The notes beneath the pieces were generated by a model. It was not told the DNA's origin. It saw only the letters and a program-made list of their open reading frames with translations, and did not search any database. A DNA stretch of 64,000 bases. Source: Umboniibacter marinipuniceus (GTDB lineage Bacteria > Pseudomonadota > Gammaproteobacteria > Pseudomonadales > DSM-25080). The translations under genes and the position numbers were made by a program. Where the stretch lies: NCBI RefSeq assembly GCF_003688415.1, contig NZ_REFJ01000004.1, positions 62,001 to 126,000 on the forward strand. The letters run 5' to 3'. Below are positions 37,039 through 46,460 of the stretch, piece after piece; the stretch's first letter is position 1, and the number at the start of each line of letters is the position of its first letter.

Positions 37039-37994
37039 TCGCCGCCACCTCTGCGTCGTAGCGACGCGATGGAGCGCTCTACCGTCTCGGACGGTACATC
37101 CCCCAACAAGGTAATGGTGTAATCCACACCATCAACTTTGATTGGCTGAGCCACAAGGGAAATCGCCCCAACACGCTGAATACCGCGACCATTAACACCT
37201 GGCTCAATAAATACCGAGAACACGGCATAGCCATCACCATACATTAACCAAGTACGATCATTTTCGGCGTTGTATTCGGCACTAAATAATTCGAAGCCAG
37301 GTGGAGGCTCTGTTACCGCCCAATCTACCTGATCGTAATTTGCCAACTGCTCCTGAACACAATCACTTGGCTGATTGAAGATAAGCGGCGAGTTAGTTTG
37401 TGCGTTTAATTCTTCGGGGGTAATAGGCCGAATTTGAATATCCAAGTACTGCATTGACTCAAGAACTTGACCTTGGCGATCTAATAACAGGCTTTTTAAA
37501 ATCAGTCCGGAGGCTTGATCTACATAGACCAAATGCGCGAAGCGATACTGATCAATGGGTGTTAACTGCATCTTCCAAGCAAGCCTACCTGCCACCCGCT
37601 CTTCACCAACAATCGATGGCTCGTACACGCCACCAACCATGCTGTGAAGTTGGGCAAAACGCGCCCGTCTTAGCGCCTGACCTGGCTGGAGACAGTCGAC
37701 TGGCATGGCTTCGCGAATCACTTCCCGAGCGGCACCGTCTAGATGAAAGATACGTTCGTATTCAATACCGTCTTCAACCTGATGAACAACGCGTACGTTT
37801 TGCTCGGTCGCTCCATTTGTCCAACTCAACACACCAGTATAACTAATCTGACGACCTGCCTCTGACATGGCAGCGAGAACAATTTCAACGGGATCGGTAA
37901 CGGTATTGACTGGGGTAGTCTCGTTAGTTTGTGCTACCAGCGCAGGCGAAGACAGTAATCCGCCCAGCGCGAGTAACAGGAGACATCTAAACAT
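37035..37994 (-). CDS. mucB: sigma-E factor regulatory protein MucB/RseB
   Basis: Periplasmic protein that binds MucA/RseA and shields it from proteolysis. The 319-residue protein has a signal peptide (MFRCLLLLALGGLLSSPALVA) and an N-terminal LolA-like domain with YTGVLSWTNG and VHQVEDGIEYERIFHLDGAAREVIRE. The C-terminal domain has GFELF and MYGDGYAVFSVFIEPG. The start at 37994 is 7 bases after the mucA stop. A longer reading from 38060 would overlap mucA and add a segment before the signal peptide. It overlaps rseC by 4 bases. Confidence 0.93.
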   Translation of the reverse strand: MFRCLLLLALGGLLSSPALVAQTNETTPVNTVTDPVEIVLAAMSEAGRQISYTGVLSWTNGATEQNVRVVHQVEDGIEYERIFHLDGAAREVIREAMPVDCLQPGQALRRARFAQLHSMVGGVYEPSIVGEERVAGRLAWKMQLTPIDQYRFAHLVYVDQASGLILKSLLLDRQGQVLESMQYLDIQIRPITPEELNAQTNSPLIFNQPSDCVQEQLANYDQVDWAVTEPPPGFELFSAEYNAENDRTWLMYGDGYAVFSVFIEPGVNGRGIQRVGAISLVAQPIKVDGVDYTITLLGDVPSETVERSIASLRRRGGGD

Positions 37995-38001
37995 TAATAA
38001 C

Positions 38002-38673
38002 TTATTCCGGCGCAGCTTGGAGGTAGGTCCGCACCGAAGAGGCTGTGTTTGGACCTGCACGCTCCACGTGTAAGCGTAGGTATTCCGACATCAACAGCTG
38101 AATACGCTGTTGCTCTTCCGGGGACTGAAGGATCGCACCATTCGGCTGAATGATACTGTGACCCGCCGGCGCACCCGTAGAACTTAGTGTTAGGGGGGCT
38201 CCTGAGATCTGAGTTGATACCTGGCGAGTAGCAAGTTGCGGTAGGGCCAGCTCGGCATTCAAACTGTATAACGGTTCATCGACGCTCTGGAAACCGGGAA
38301 TCAACGCTTCATCTGATTGAGTCTGAGTGAGTGGCGAAATAACCACCACTAACGCCGCTACCGCCGCCGCAACGGCAAACTGTCCAGCGGGTTTCAGCCA
38401 CCGTGCATGTAACTTCTGAACGGTTGTTGGCGCCTCATCAACCAACACTTCATCACCGATTTCGGCGCGAATACGGTTAGCAAGGTCTAGACCCAAATTC
38501 GCATCAACGTGCTCGTTCAGCGCACTTTGCTGAAGATTCAACTCCGACCAGTGGCTACGCACTTCATCGTTTTCATCTGCTGCACGTAAGAGTCGGTGCA
38601 ATTCGAGCTCCGAGATCTCGCCGTCGATCAATTTCGACATAAGCTCTGATGTTGAGTTGTTAGTGTTAGTCAT
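38002..38673 (-). CDS. mucA: anti-sigma-E factor MucA/RseA
   Basis: Inner-membrane anti-sigma factor that holds RpoE inactive, 223 aa. The cytoplasmic N-terminal domain has LMSKLIDGEISELELHRLL, the canonical sigma-binding start. One transmembrane segment (QFAVAAAVAALVVVISPL) lies near residues 117-134. The periplasmic tail is the target of regulated proteolysis. It sits 22 bases after rpoE and 7 before mucB. Release of RpoE by proteolysis of this protein is established for the family and inferred here. Confidence 0.93.
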   Translation of the reverse strand: MTNTNNSTSELMSKLIDGEISELELHRLLRAADENDEVRSHWSELNLQQSALNEHVDANLGLDLANRIRAEIGDEVLVDEAPTTVQKLHARWLKPAGQFAVAAAVAALVVVISPLTQTQSDEALIPGFQSVDEPLYSLNAELALPQLATRQVSTQISGAPLTLSSTGAPAGHSIIQPNGAILQSPEEQQRIQLLMSEYLRLHVERAGPNTASSVRTYLQAAPE

Positions 38674-38695
38674 TCAGTAATCCTCGATGCACAAA

Positions 38696-39316
38696 CTACA
38701 CGTGACGACGCGAGCTTGGCGTGCTCTTTATTTCGCTCAAGTAGGGTTTAATGGCTTCATTAACCGCTTCTCTCGCTCTAAAAATTCTCGACCTGACAGT
38801 TCCCACGGGACAACCGAGTGATTCAGCTATTTCATCGTAGCTCAAGCCTTCGAGCTCACGAAGGCGAATCGCGGAGCCTAGTTCTGCGGGTAAATCATCG
38901 ATAGCGGCGACAATTGCCGCGGCCAACTGGTCACTATTAGTAACCGCCTCGGGGGTTGAGGCGTCACTTAACTCCATGAGTTCAGGACTTTCGGTGTCAT
39001 CAATATCCACATCCATTGTTGGACGTCTGGATTGAGCCACCAACCAGTTCTTTGCGGTATTCGCCGCAATTCGGTAGAGCCAAGTATAAAATGCACTGTC
39101 ACCGCGAAACTTATCGATGGCTCGCCAAGCACGAACAAACGTATCTTGAGCCACATCTAACGCCGCATCTCGGTCACTCACAAAGCGAGAAATTACCACC
39201 ACAACTCGGTGCTGGTACTTCAGTACCAGTAAATCGAATGCGCGCTTATCGCCTTTTTTGACTCGCTCCACCAGCAAAAGATCTGCATTTTTGGAGGCAA
39301 GTTGTGATTCAGACAT
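38696..39316 (-). CDS. rpoE: RNA polymerase sigma-E factor (AlgU/RpoE)
   Basis: Extracytoplasmic-function sigma factor, 206 aa. Region 2 has DLLVLKYQHRVVVVISRFVSDRDAALDVAQDTFVRAWRAIDKF, and region 4 has LRELEGLSYDEIAESLGCPVGTVRSRIFRAREAV. It directs RNA polymerase to envelope-stress promoters. It is controlled by MucA and MucB encoded just downstream. A candidate sigma-E promoter lies upstream, consistent with autoregulation. It is divergent from nadB, as in many Gammaproteobacteria. algU is the synonym used for the mucABCD type of cluster. Confidence 0.97.
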   Translation of the reverse strand: MSESQLASKNADLLLVERVKKGDKRAFDLLVLKYQHRVVVVISRFVSDRDAALDVAQDTFVRAWRAIDKFRGDSAFYTWLYRIAANTAKNWLVAQSRRPTMDVDIDDTESPELMELSDASTPEAVTNSDQLAAAIVAAIDDLPAELGSAIRLRELEGLSYDEIAESLGCPVGTVRSRIFRAREAVNEAIKPYLSEIKSTPSSRRHV

Positions 39317-39355
39317 ATCATTACCTAATTGGTTGCGCTGTTATCAACGCGTTAC

Positions 39356-39382
39356 TATGACCAGCAAGATTTTTAGTAGTTC
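39356..39382 (-). promoter_or_regulatory. probable sigma-E autoregulatory promoter of the rpoE-muc operon
   Basis: On the minus strand GAACTA, a 16-base spacer and TCATA lie about 40 bases before the rpoE ATG. This is close to the sigma-E/AlgU consensus (GAACTT, 16-17, TCTGA/TCAAA). The position and the sigma factor it precedes support it. Confidence 0.6.
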
Positions 39383-39467
39383 CCTAACACTTATAAAAAA
39401 ACCTCAGTTATAATTTCGAATCAGGGAATTTGCCCTCCATTATACGGCATACAGTGGTCTAACACGA

Positions 39468-41099
39468 ATGACAATTAAAGAACATGACGTACTCGTCATT
39501 GGCAGTGGCGCCGCAGGGCTGACTATCGCAATTGAATTGGCTCAGCACCTTGATGTGGCGGTCCTGTCAAAGGGCGAACTCAATGCCGGCTCAACTCGCT
39601 GGGCTCAGGGTGGCATCGCTGCGGTACTGACTGAAGATGACACCATCGAAAGCCACGTGGCCGATACCCTTGCAGCGGGCGGTGGACTTTGCGATGAGGA
39701 GCGTGTCCGCCATGTTGTCAGTCACTCTAGTGAGGCTATTCACTGGCTGATTGACCAAGGCGTGGAATTCACCAAAGAAGAAGATGGCCAGCAATATCAC
39801 CTCACACGAGAGGGCGGCCATAGCAAACGTCGAATCATTCATTCGGCGGATGCCACGGGTCAAGCCGTTGCAAAAACGCTCATTGAACGAGCTACTCAGT
39901 CTGAGCGAATTGATTTCTTCACCCATCATATCGCCGTAGACCTCATCACCCACGCGGACCCTTCCGATACTAAGATACGCTGTGCTGGGGCCTACGTACT
40001 GGACACGGATACCGGCGAAGTGGAAACGTTTTCCGCCCGTTTCGTGGTTTTGGCAACCGGTGGTGCTTCAAAAGTTTACCTCTACACCAGTAACCCTGAC
40101 GGCTCTAGCGGCGACGGTATTGCTATGGCCTGGCGCGCAGGCTGCCGAATTGCCAACATGGAGTTTAATCAATTCCACCCTACTTGCCTGTACCACCCCA
40201 AGGCCAAGTCATTTTTAATTACCGAAGCCTTACGAGGTGAAGGCGCACAGCTGAAGTTACCTAACGGCGAGCGCTTTATGAAGCGATTTGACCCTCAGGG
40301 CGAATTGGCACCGCGAGATATTGTCGCCCGCGCCATAGACCACGAAATGAAACGCTTGGGCTCAGACTGTTTGTTTTTAGATATCAGCCATAAAGATGAG
40401 GACTTCATCAAGGCGCATTTCCCAACGGTTTATAAGCGCTGTTTAAAGTTCGGCATTGATATCACTAAGGAAGCTATACCAGTGGTTCCCGCTGCTCATT
40501 ACACCTGCGGCGGCGTGGTGGTAGATACCAATGGCGCTACCGACCTTAAGCATCTTTACGCTATTGGCGAATCTAGCTTTACCGGATTGCACGGAGCCAA
40601 TCGTATGGCGTCAAACTCGCTCCTTGAGTGCATTGTCTACGGCAGGTCAGCAGCGCAAGATATTCTTGATAAGGTTGCCAGCACTCAGCGAGCCAGAGCA
40701 CTTGTTCCGTGGGATGCTAGTAGAGTAACCGATTCTGATGAAGACGTGGTGATCTCCCACAACTGGGACGAACTTCGCCGCTTTATGTGGGATTATGTGG
40801 GCATTGTTCGAACCAAAAAACGCTTGGAACGTGCGCAGCACAGAATCAAATTACTGAAACGGGAAATTGCAGAATACTACGGACACCACAAGGTCAGTAG
40901 TGATTCAATTGAACTGCGAAATCTCGCCGACGTTGCCGAGTTGATTATTCGATCAGCCCTTCAGCGAAGAGAGTCTCGAGGATTGCATTTTACCCGTGAC
41001 TATCCGAATTGTTCGCCGGTAGCTCGAAATACCATTATGGTGCCCATTAACTTTGCTGGCCAGGACATTGTGGTGACTGACCCGCAGTCTCAGCGCTGA
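39468..41099 (+). CDS. nadB: L-aspartate oxidase
   Basis: FAD enzyme converting L-aspartate to iminoaspartate, the first step of NAD synthesis from aspartate. The 543-residue protein starts with the FAD-binding [17 protein letters not shown]. It has [17 protein letters not shown], the substrate region [20 protein letters not shown] (written as [12 protein letters not shown] here), [13 protein letters not shown], and the FAD signature [20 protein letters not shown]. It is divergent from rpoE. NadA is not in the window. Length fits the family. Confidence 0.97.
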   Translation: MTIKEHDVLVIGSGAAGLTIAIELAQHLDVAVLSKGELNAGSTRWAQGGIAAVLTEDDTIESHVADTLAAGGGLCDEERVRHVVSHSSEAIHWLIDQGVEFTKEEDGQQYHLTREGGHSKRRIIHSADATGQAVAKTLIERATQSERIDFFTHHIAVDLITHADPSDTKIRCAGAYVLDTDTGEVETFSARFVVLATGGASKVYLYTSNPDGSSGDGIAMAWRAGCRIANMEFNQFHPTCLYHPKAKSFLITEALRGEGAQLKLPNGERFMKRFDPQGELAPRDIVARAIDHEMKRLGSDCLFLDISHKDEDFIKAHFPTVYKRCLKFGIDITKEAIPVVPAAHYTCGGVVVDTNGATDLKHLYAIGESSFTGLHGANRMASNSLLECIVYGRSAAQDILDKVASTQRARALVPWDASRVTDSDEDVVISHNWDELRRFMWDYVGIVRTKKRLERAQHRIKLLKREIAEYYGHHKVSSDSIELRNLADVAELIIRSALQRRESRGLHFTRDYPNCSPVARNTIMVPINFAGQDIVVTDPQSQR

Positions 41100-41152
41100 G
41101 GCTGGTAGGCACCGATAATCTGGTGTATTGAGACGCCCTAAGACACTTCGGC

Positions 41153-41545
41153 TCAATAGTTGCCTGTATTTAAACGCCGCCTAAGACGGCGCCAGCGGAT
41201 TAATGGCAACTGATCCCACCACCAAGTGTAGGTGCCGCGCTGGGTACTTATCTTGGTCCAAAAAGCACCCAATTGCAGCGCGTGTATTTTCCCTAACGAA
41301 CGCCAAGTACCTTTTTCACAACGCCACAATTCGCCACCATAGAGTGTGTAGGTCTGAGGATTACCAGGTAGAGCAAGCAACCATACAATAGTAGTAACGC
41401 CCGTAAGCGTTGCTACTTCTGGGCGCGCCAAAACAAGTAGATAGTTGCAAGCCGAGAAACTGACGAATAAGAACAGCCAAAAAAGCGATGCACTGGGGAG
41501 GAAGGTAAATAGCTGGTTGGTGCCGCGATTAGCCGCGGGCAGCAT
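41153..41545 (-). CDS. YgfX-family membrane protein (SdhE partner)
   Basis: A 130-residue protein with two hydrophobic segments (residues 13-32 and 40-58 approximately: LFWLFLFVSFSACNYLLVLA and TGVTTIVWLLAL) followed by a basic, tryptophan-rich tail (GTYTWWWDQLPLIRWRRLRRRL). This is the YgfX/CptA pattern. The gene overlaps the sdhE end by 17 bases, the usual operon arrangement. YgfX was described as a toxin-like inhibitor of cytoskeletal proteins in E. coli, but its primary role with SdhE is unclear. Confidence 0.85.
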   Translation of the reverse strand: MLPAANRGTNQLFTFLPSASLFWLFLFVSFSACNYLLVLARPEVATLTGVTTIVWLLALPGNPQTYTLYGGELWRCEKGTWRSLGKIHALQLGAFWTKISTQRGTYTWWWDQLPLIRWRRLRRRLNTGNY

Positions 41546-41786
41546 GGCGATCCAATATTAATCTGACCATTGCCGCGTGCTCCGGATCTTCAGGCAAATC
41601 TGCCTTAAGGAACCAGCGAAACAGATCTTGATCTTGTTCTTCAAGTAGCGACACATAGCGCACTTTATCAGCCTGATCCAAACCTTCGTATTCAAACTCT
41701 ACAAAAGGACCAAGTACCAGGTCCAACTCCAGCATACCGCGTCGGCTTGCCCAAGCAATACGATTCTGTGCGAAGAGATCTGTCAT
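41529..41786 (-). CDS. sdhE: FAD assembly factor SdhE
   Basis: A small 85-residue helical protein that promotes flavinylation of succinate dehydrogenase and fumarate reductase. The hallmark RRGMLELDLVLGPF lies near residues 15-28, and the C-terminal part LLEEQDQDLFRWFLK and helical tail match. It precedes ygfX with an overlap. Its location near nadB and ygfZ is usual in Gammaproteobacteria. Confidence 0.95.
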   Translation of the reverse strand: MTDLFAQNRIAWASRRGMLELDLVLGPFVEFEYEGLDQADKVRYVSLLEEQDQDLFRWFLKADLPEDPEHAAMVRLILDRHAARG

Positions 41787-41935
41787 AGGATATTTCCACC
41801 TTTAATACGTTTTGCCCATTATCGCCCAGCGCCACTAGGTAAGTCACGCACTTCAGTGTAGCTTTCGCATCAAGCTGCCTTGATTTTCTAGACTAGCGCC
41901 CCCATAACTAAGTTATATTGATCTACGAGGTTTTC

Positions 41936-42748
41936 ATGGCTACCACCAACATTGGTCATCTCAGCATTTACGCCATTACCGGCGCGGATGCCGCAACATT
42001 TTTACAGAATCAAATTACGGCCGACATCAATAAGGTAACCGCCGAAAAAGCGGCCTTTACTGCTAGCTGCGATCTTAAAGGACGAGCCATTGCTACCTTT
42101 CTCATTGCCAAAATTGACACCGGCTTCCTAATTCTAGTTGATGAAAACTGTGCCGATGAGCTCGTTGCGCACTATCGCAAGTACGCCGCGTTCTCCAAGG
42201 TATCCATTGAGCAACGCAGTGATCTTTCGGTACACTTTTGCGCGCAAAGCGACCAACCTGCAACTAATCCCTTCAGTCAGCAAGACTCACTTATTCGCCA
42301 CCCCAATGGCACTTCAGCTTGGCTGATTCAAGCGCAGGCTTCGAGCCAGCAAACATCTCTGCCAGCCGCTCGCGCCAATGTTGACGCAGGCGTTGTCTTT
42401 ACTGACGCCTCCTCGAAGAGTGCGTTTATTCCGCAAATTATTGGCGTTGATCAACTTGGCGGTATCTCGTTTACCAAGGGCTGCTACCTTGGCCAAGAAA
42501 TCGTTGCTAGAATGAAGTACCTGGGCAAATCCAAGAAATCGCTTCACCGCGCTAAACTTTCAGGTGTAGCACCCCACAACGGTGACGAGCTACAAACCGC
42601 TGAAGGGAAACTGGCCGGCACCGTCGTTGCTACCGCTGGAGAGCTTGGTGAATACCAGATCTTAGCCGTGATAAGCGATAAATTCGTCAATGACCCACTA
42701 ACGCTAAATGGTGAAATGATCACCGAGCTAACAGCGAGTAACTCATGA
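41936..42748 (+). CDS. ygfZ: folate-binding iron-sulfur cluster assembly protein YgfZ
   Basis: A 270-residue tetrahydrofolate-binding protein of the GcvT-like fold that aids maintenance of some Fe-S enzymes such as MiaB. The signature KGCYLGQEIVARMKYLGK lies near residues 185-202. GAGG stands 5 bases before the ATG at 41936, so this start is preferred over the one at 41918. It overlaps the next gene by 4 bases (ATGA). It is divergent from sdhE with a 149-base gap. Confidence 0.93.
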   Translation: MATTNIGHLSIYAITGADAATFLQNQITADINKVTAEKAAFTASCDLKGRAIATFLIAKIDTGFLILVDENCADELVAHYRKYAAFSKVSIEQRSDLSVHFCAQSDQPATNPFSQQDSLIRHPNGTSAWLIQAQASSQQTSLPAARANVDAGVVFTDASSKSAFIPQIIGVDQLGGISFTKGCYLGQEIVARMKYLGKSKKSLHRAKLSGVAPHNGDELQTAEGKLAGTVVATAGELGEYQILAVISDKFVNDPLTLNGEMITELTASNS

Positions 42749-43788
42749 CTGACCAACTTCTCACCCTTAGCGCACTGCTAGAACAAGCGGATCTAGAAGT
42801 AGCAACTTACGATTTATCGCGACAGATCCAACGTATCGACCATGCCGATTGGCTGGCCTTTGAGCGCGGCGAACGAGCATGGGAGAATCCCGTCCAAGCT
42901 GCCGCAACCTTCGCCATAGTAGGTTTGAATAAGCAACAAATCGAAAACAGCGTGGTCTGGTTTTTCCAGCTTCCTTTAGACGAACGAATGCATCTAAATT
43001 TGGGCGCCCGCGATGGCCTAATTGATCAGTTATTGAGTCGCGCCGCCGCCAATGCGGAGAATCTGCAGGCGGAAGAGGCCAGCGATCTACAAGCCGCCGC
43101 CAAAGACCTTAGCGCGAGTATTCAACCACCCGTTGAACGGCGCGCCAAGTTCCACTCCATGCTGCGTGTTGATAATCAACTGGCTTCAACGGACGACTAT
43201 CAGCTCGTCAAACGCTGGTTAGACAATCCCGAAGATCAGGATGTAGATCTCCTTCCTCTGCAAGGGCTCGCTGATTTGAGTGTCCGCTTGAATCAACCAG
43301 GCGTTGCCCAAAAACTCAGCGCCAATGCGCATCGCCTCAGTGTTCGACACTGGCAAATTCTTGCGCACCTTTTAGAGAATGAAGCGTTGCCAGCAGTACT
43401 GATTAAGACCATCGAAACACAGCTGCAAACCGAACTGACCAGTGACCGTGATGCCAGTAAAACCGCCGCTTTACTGCAAAGTCTGGCAGGCTGTGACACC
43501 AACTGCCGCGAGCGCAACCTGCTGCGAAGTTTGAACTCGGCACATGGCATTTCGGGCGATGTCATTGGTGTGGTGGCGGGACGTTTTTGGAATGATCTGC
43601 AACACCCCGATATTTGTCGCCAATTCTTTAGCAACGTACTGCTATTTAACGAAGGAACTAGCTTCATACCGGTGGTTCGACAGCTCATGACGTTTGAGCA
43701 ACTGCGCCCGTTTATCATCGCCTGTCTGAATCAACCCTTTGAGGACGAACAACTCGAAGCGCTTCGCGTGAAGCATTTGGGCCACTAG
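42745..43788 (+). CDS. DUF3549 family protein
   Basis: A 347-residue soluble, mostly helical protein. The N-terminal segment DLEVATYDLSRQIQRIDHADWLAFERGE and FFQLPLDERMHLNLGARDGL match the DUF3549 pattern seen in Pseudomonas and relatives (V.D.GRR...FE.G, WFLK.PLDEQ). No catalytic motif is visible. It overlaps ygfZ by 4 bases. The family's function is not established. Confidence 0.78.
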   Translation: MTDQLLTLSALLEQADLEVATYDLSRQIQRIDHADWLAFERGERAWENPVQAAATFAIVGLNKQQIENSVVWFFQLPLDERMHLNLGARDGLIDQLLSRAAANAENLQAEEASDLQAAAKDLSASIQPPVERRAKFHSMLRVDNQLASTDDYQLVKRWLDNPEDQDVDLLPLQGLADLSVRLNQPGVAQKLSANAHRLSVRHWQILAHLLENEALPAVLIKTIETQLQTELTSDRDASKTAALLQSLAGCDTNCRERNLLRSLNSAHGISGDVIGVVAGRFWNDLQHPDICRQFFSNVLLFNEGTSFIPVVRQLMTFEQLRPFIIACLNQPFEDEQLEALRVKHLGH

Positions 43789-43890
43789 TTTTTCACTTTA
43801 AGTAGCTTTGGTTGGCGCTTCTCTGCAATTAGAGTTGCGCCCAAGCCACCTTCTTCCCCATAATAGTCAAAATCTGAGTGGAGCATCACG

Positions 43891-45327
43891 GTGACAACCA
43901 ACACCATCCTTTGGCACGACTATGAAACTTGGGGCGTAAACCCTAAGCTCGACCGACCATCCCAGTTTGCCGCCATTCGAACCGACGAACACCTCAATGA
44001 AATTGGCGAGCCCATTAACTGGTTTTCTCAGCCTACCTTAGATCGTTTACCTCACCCGCAAGCCGCATTAATCACCGGCATTTCGCCTATTGAATGTCTG
44101 CAGCGTGGTATGCCGGAACCAGAGTTCATTGCCAAAATTAACGCTGAATTCATGACGCCGAATACCTGCGGCGCCGGCTACAACAGCATCAACTTTGATG
44201 ATGAAGTGACTCGCTTCACCCTGTTTCGTAATTTTCATGATCCCTATGAGCGAGAATACAGCAACAACAATAGCCGCTGGGACTTGATCAATGTGTTACG
44301 AATGGCCCGTGCTCTTCGCCCTGAAGGTATTAACTGGCCTACGGTTAACGGCAAGCCAAATTTTCGCCTAGAAGTCCTGAGTGCCGCCAACGGTATTAGT
44401 CATGAAAACGCCCACGACGCCCTCAACGATGTCCGCGCCACCATTGGCATGGCTAAGAAGCTTCGTGACGCTCAGCCAAAACTATTCAACTACCTATTCC
44501 AAATGCGACAGAAGCATAAGGTGGCCGAACTACTACATGTAGGCAATGGCCCGTTTATGCACACTTCGCCTAAGTTGGGCGCTGAGCGCCACTACACGTC
44601 GGCAATGTTGGCGCTGGGACAGGGTGGCAGTAATCGTAATTCGGTTGTGTGCGTTGACCTGAATACCAATAATGATTGGCTGCTGAGCGAAAGCGCCGAG
44701 ACCATCCGCAACATCCTATTTACTCGATTTAGCGATCGTCCAGCGGGTTACGAATCTCCAGGGCTCAAGCAGATTATGCTCAATAAGTGCCCCGCCGTCG
44801 CACCGCTAAAAACAGCCACCGCTGACCCCGCTACCTGTGAACGACTACAGCTAGATGAAGGCGAAATAATGAGGCGCGCTGAACGCTTCGATGACCCAGC
44901 CATTCGCGCTAAGCTCTGTAGTGTTTTCAACAGCGAATATCAATCACCGTCGGTAGATGCTGAAGCCACCCTTTACCAGGGCTTCCCGTCACCAGGTGAT
45001 AAGGCAACGATGGCGGAACTACGCACCGCGAGTGCCGACGATCTCGCCAGCAGAGTCTATCATTTTGCCGATGAGCGCTATAACCAGCTACTGTTACGCT
45101 ACAAAGCACGCTTTTATCCTCAGACCCTGAACGATGATGAGCGCTATACTTGGCGAGAACTTTTACTCAGCCGCTTTACCGATGACGGCAGAGGTGAGCT
45201 AAGCTTAGAAGCATTCGCTGGCGAGCTTATGTTGCTCAGCCAGGATGCAGATATTATTAATAACGAGCGTAAGCTCAAGATTCTTAAAGATTTAGAGCGT
45301 TTTGCGCTATTAATTCAGAACGCTTAG
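43891..45327 (+). CDS. sbcB: exodeoxyribonuclease I
   Basis: 3'-5' single-strand DNA exonuclease in recombination and repair, 478 aa. The DnaQ-like exonuclease domain begins ILWHDYETWGVNPKLDRPSQFAAIRTD with the DEDD-type acidic residues. It has GAGYNSINFDDEVTRF and HENAHDALNDVRATIGMAK with further catalytic aspartates. The SH3-like and helical domains follow. The ATG (43891) is GTG on the strand, with GGAGCATCACG just upstream. It is preceded by a 102-base gap and followed by a 102-base gap with a hairpin. Confidence 0.97.
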   Translation: MTTNTILWHDYETWGVNPKLDRPSQFAAIRTDEHLNEIGEPINWFSQPTLDRLPHPQAALITGISPIECLQRGMPEPEFIAKINAEFMTPNTCGAGYNSINFDDEVTRFTLFRNFHDPYEREYSNNNSRWDLINVLRMARALRPEGINWPTVNGKPNFRLEVLSAANGISHENAHDALNDVRATIGMAKKLRDAQPKLFNYLFQMRQKHKVAELLHVGNGPFMHTSPKLGAERHYTSAMLALGQGGSNRNSVVCVDLNTNNDWLLSESAETIRNILFTRFSDRPAGYESPGLKQIMLNKCPAVAPLKTATADPATCERLQLDEGEIMRRAERFDDPAIRAKLCSVFNSEYQSPSVDAEATLYQGFPSPGDKATMAELRTASADDLASRVYHFADERYNQLLLRYKARFYPQTLNDDERYTWRELLLSRFTDDGRGELSLEAFAGELMLLSQDADIINNERKLKILKDLERFALLIQNA

Positions 45328-45369
45328 CAGCTTTAATCTGCACACTTAGTAACTTACATTCAACACGCT

Positions 45370-45389
45370 CAGCGCAGATTGTTGCGCTG
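45370..45389 (+). other. short perfect hairpin in the pyrB leader
   Basis: CAGCGCA-GATTGT-TGCGCTG (7-bp stem, 6-base loop) lies 41 bases before the pyrB ATG and 42 bases after the sbcB stop. No T-run follows, so it is not a standard terminator. A leader structure is possible. Confidence 0.45.
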
Positions 45390-45429
45390 GCGAAGTAGAA
45401 CGCCCAAAGTGACAATTTAAGAGGACATT

Positions 45430-46449
45430 ATGCAGTTTCGTGGAGCCAACATTTTATCTATCGCTCAATTTGAGCGCGCCGACATCGAATCGCTCTTCAC
45501 TACCGCAGACCTTCTTGCGCCCTATGCTCGCCGAGAGAAACGAACTCGCGTGCTGGACGGTGCAATTCTGGGCAATATGTTCTTCGAACCAAGTACCCGA
45601 ACCCGCGTGAGTTTCGGCTCCGCGTTCAACATCCTGGGCGGTTATGTTCGTGAAACTACCGGACTAGAGAGCTCTTCGCTTAGCAAAGGCGAATCTCTCT
45701 ACGACACCGCACGGGTCTTATCTGGCTATTCCGATGTCATCTGTATGCGCCACCCAGAAATTGGTTCAGTAGCTGAATTCGCTCAAGGTTCGCGCGTTCC
45801 TGTTATTAATGGTGGTGACGGACCCAATGAGCACCCTACTCAAGCCCTGCTTGACCTTTACACGATTCGCAATGAGCTACGCAGTTTCAATCGCAGCGTT
45901 GATGGTCTGCGTATCGCCATGATTGGCGACCTGAAGCACGGCCGAACGGTGCACTCACTGAGCAAGCTACTGTGCCTCTTTAGCAATGTAGAAGTTCGCC
46001 TCGTCTCGCCACAACCTTTACAGCTTCCCGCTGCGCTGGTTGAACAAATGCGCGCCGCCAATGTCAAAGTGACTATCACAGACAAACTTGAGGAAGGTAT
46101 CCACGCGGTGGACATCGTTTACAGCACTCGTATTCAAGAGGAACGCTTTGCCGATCAAGCTGAGGCCAACCTCTACCGTGGCCAGTTCCGACTTAATCAA
46201 AGTATCTATACTGCGCACTGTGAACCCAATACGGTAATCATGCATCCGCTACCCCGAGATTCCCGAGCAGAGGCCAACGAGCTGGATATTGACTTGGATC
46301 GCAATCCCAATTTGGCCATCTTCCGTCAAGCGGACAACGGTGTTATCGTGAGAATGGCACTTTTTGTGAAAGTATTAGATGTGGAAGCAGAGCTAAAGAA
46401 ATCTGAACAGCCTGTGATTTGGTATACACAAAGAAACAACACGCCTTAA
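45430..46449 (+). CDS. pyrB: aspartate carbamoyltransferase
   Basis: Forms carbamoyl-aspartate from carbamoyl phosphate and aspartate in pyrimidine synthesis. The 339-residue protein has the carbamoyl-phosphate motif FFEPSTRTRVSFGSAFNILGG. It also has SSLSKGESLYDTARVLSGYSDV, CMRHPEIGS, HPTQALLDLYTI and the aspartate-binding HPLPRDSRAEANELD. AGGACATT precedes the ATG. No pyrI or pyrC pseudosubunit is in the window. It is 11 bases upstream of a small secreted protein gene. Confidence 0.96.
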   Translation: MQFRGANILSIAQFERADIESLFTTADLLAPYARREKRTRVLDGAILGNMFFEPSTRTRVSFGSAFNILGGYVRETTGLESSSLSKGESLYDTARVLSGYSDVICMRHPEIGSVAEFAQGSRVPVINGGDGPNEHPTQALLDLYTIRNELRSFNRSVDGLRIAMIGDLKHGRTVHSLSKLLCLFSNVEVRLVSPQPLQLPAALVEQMRAANVKVTITDKLEEGIHAVDIVYSTRIQEERFADQAEANLYRGQFRLNQSIYTAHCEPNTVIMHPLPRDSRAEANELDIDLDRNPNLAIFRQADNGVIVRMALFVKVLDVEAELKKSEQPVIWYTQRNNTP

Positions 46450-46460
46450 GGATAATCATT

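Noticed and set aside
41153-41545. ygfX-sdhE as a toxin-antitoxin module
   Set aside because: SdhE is an FAD assembly factor. The toxin-antitoxin label for this pair is disputed, so only the family names are given.
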